DNA from: Arbacia lixula
Lineage: Eukaryota > Echinodermata > Echinoidea > Arbacioida > Arbaciidae
Direction: 5' to 3'
Length of the DNA stretch: 64,000 bases
NCBI GenBank assembly: GCA_963669155.1
Contig: OZ022576.1
Span: forward strand, 39,376,307 to 39,440,306
Below are positions 62,296 through 64,000 of this stretch, piece by piece. Below the pieces are notes generated by a model that saw nothing but the letters and a program-made list of their open reading frames with translations, searched no databases and was not told the DNA's origin. A program made the position numbers and the translations under genes. Numbering within the stretch: the stretch's first letter is position 1; each line of letters begins with the position of its first letter.

Positions 62296-64000
62296 CTAAA
62301 AACACAAAGACAAATTATGCATAAGATTCATCACAAACATGACTATTATTTCTTCATTTTTTCATCATATTCTTCATACATTTCATTCTACATCAGACCG
62401 GGGATGATTCCCTCACATTGTATGATTGCTACTCGTTCATAAAACTTTGCAGATACATCATCCTATTTACTTTCCCAATCCAAACGGTACTAATTAGTGG
62501 CTGACTGATACCATATTAATCAAACACAAAATATTGACCGCATGACTCTCAAAAAATAATTGCTTGTTCACTGACATTAAAGAGAAGTGATTGCAAAGGC
62601 TGAGAACAATTGTCTTATCAACTCTGACAGGTGATCAAATGTACAGCTGTTTCAATTTGTGTGGATATATTTCTCTTCAGTTCAGGATACGAACATGATA
62701 CAATATAATATAATCACCAATTGCACAAGATCGTGGACGGGCTGGCAAGAGACATACACTTAGACCTATTAAAGGCTAGTCAAAGACATGTTCATACCTC
62801 TGGCCCAATCAAAGTTCTTTGCTTGTTCTTTGCTTCTTCTTTGCTTAGAGGTACGTATGTATAAGTGCTTAGCACCAATATGAAGTTTGAAGTTTGAGGT
62901 GTTATTGAATACAGTGTGATATCTTTCCTTTAAACCAAAATGTTATCTTAAACTGCTGACTCCCAATACTGCATGTATGCCTCAGAATCAATATGTCACC
63001 AGATGTGATTAATAGTATGTACACTCTGAAGTATCATTGAAAATCATTGTCAACATTCAGCACACAGAAGAGGCAACATTATAATTGCAGCACTCAAATC
63101 TTCAAGGACCGTCTGGCAATATTATTGTGAGATGGGTCACAGATGCCCCATTGCTGGGTTGTGCCCTCATTTCCTGACTAGATACTAAAATAAAAGCAAA
63201 ATAGCATTTCTGATCCACAGAAGTTGAACAAATATGGTACACGTTATTGATGGGGGAAATCATTATTTCAAAATAAATCGCAAGACCGTAATAAATAATT
63301 AAAGTCTGGAAAGCACTCTAAAGTTAAGTTATATTCCACAACCCCTGCACTTTGTGGAGTGTTTGTTATTCAATTTATCAGCAATATGGGAGCCCTTCGG
63401 CGTCTTCCATGTCACACAAACACACGATCAGCCATTCACCTCAAGATAATGGTGTACAGGAAGCCCCTATTACTCTTAAAGCTCCAAAGAATCAAATATG
63501 AGTCTGTGCTGAAAACAGTCCATCTGTGTTTTACTTTGGCAAATGTAAAATGATACCTCTGGCAGTTGCTTTGACCCTGAATAAAAATAAAATGTTTCTC
63601 AGACAGTACTCTTTTTTCTTTACCATATTAGGGTGAAACCTATACGGGTACTGCAGATCAGCCAGTTTTCATAGATGCTTCCTATCCACATGTTACCTTT
63701 AAGTTGAACGTATTGTGGCAATGCATTATGCATGCTTACTGGATGATACTCAGCTGTTATGGTCTAATGTCCATCTATAATTCAGAGCGTCTAAGCACAG
63801 GACACATCCCCTGCACTGAAAAGGCCACACACCATCAAATATGGATGATCAACATAAACCCTGGACCATTTCTGGGTGAGGTGAATGAACCAACCACAAC
63901 AATCGCCAGTCGAGTTTCGAAGATGTCAGTTTTTTTTCATTCACAGCAAATATGTTTCACAATTTTTACTTCATTTCATCTTAATCCTTACACAGTATGT
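62296..64000 (-). other. ILF2: ILF2 intron upstream of the penultimate exon
   Basis: AT-rich sequence after the tttttag acceptor. I looked for the preceding ILF2 exon (expected residues around GITDPCE and a phase-0 end) and did not find it, so it lies beyond the window. Confidence 0.7.

Noticed and set aside
63557..63576. 20-nt minus-strand micro-exon (acceptor tttttattcag, donor gtatca) upstream of the ILF2 penultimate exon
   Set aside because: Read in the required phase it gives SKQLPE, which does not match the expected ILF2 residues before the DQV segment.

Overview
The window is animal nuclear DNA, not bacterial or viral. It has split genes with GT/AG splice signals, very abundant (CT)n, (CA)n and (GA)n microsatellites, poly-C and poly-G runs, and many short terminal-inverted-repeat (MITE-like) elements. 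The dispersed repeat families and overall texture look most like a sea urchin or another echinoderm. That assignment is my inference and no species is claimed.

The one gene I recognise with confidence is ILF2 (NF45), on the minus strand. Its penultimate coding exon is at 62208-62295 and its last coding exon, with a TGA stop, at 47624-47781. A 14.4 kb intron lies between them. Together they encode the last 81 residues: the end of the DZF domain and an acidic tail. The rest of the gene lies beyond 64000. Both exons have decayed tandem copies of their own 3' ends lying just downstream, which is the most unusual observation here.

Layout. Positions 1-20 kb are relatively CpG-rich, dense in microsatellites and foldback repeats, and show no exon I can support, so I read them as intergenic. 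From about 20 kb to the end CpG is clearly scarcer, as expected for methylated, transcribed gene bodies in echinoderms. This half holds three weaker gene candidates: a minus-strand terminal exon at 23241-23375, a plus-strand promoter and first coding exon at 37440-37809 with a phase-compatible second exon at 38606-38682, and a minus-strand terminal exon at 38705-38867. None of these has a recognised product.

The ILF2 intron holds a 5'-truncated non-LTR retrotransposon C-terminus (about 55246-55795), a seven-unit tandem array carrying six exact GGATTA sites (56282-56905), a 210 bp near-perfect hairpin, large foldback elements and a minisatellite. Outside the intron are a non-autonomous Tc1/mariner element (42760-43380, TA-flanked), a TTAA-flanked piggyBac-like MITE (26095-26731), a 170 bp tandem array (44130-44900), nested hairpins at 28.4-29.0 kb, and several dispersed copies of two MITE families. 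No CRISPR array, tRNA, rRNA or prokaryotic operon is present.
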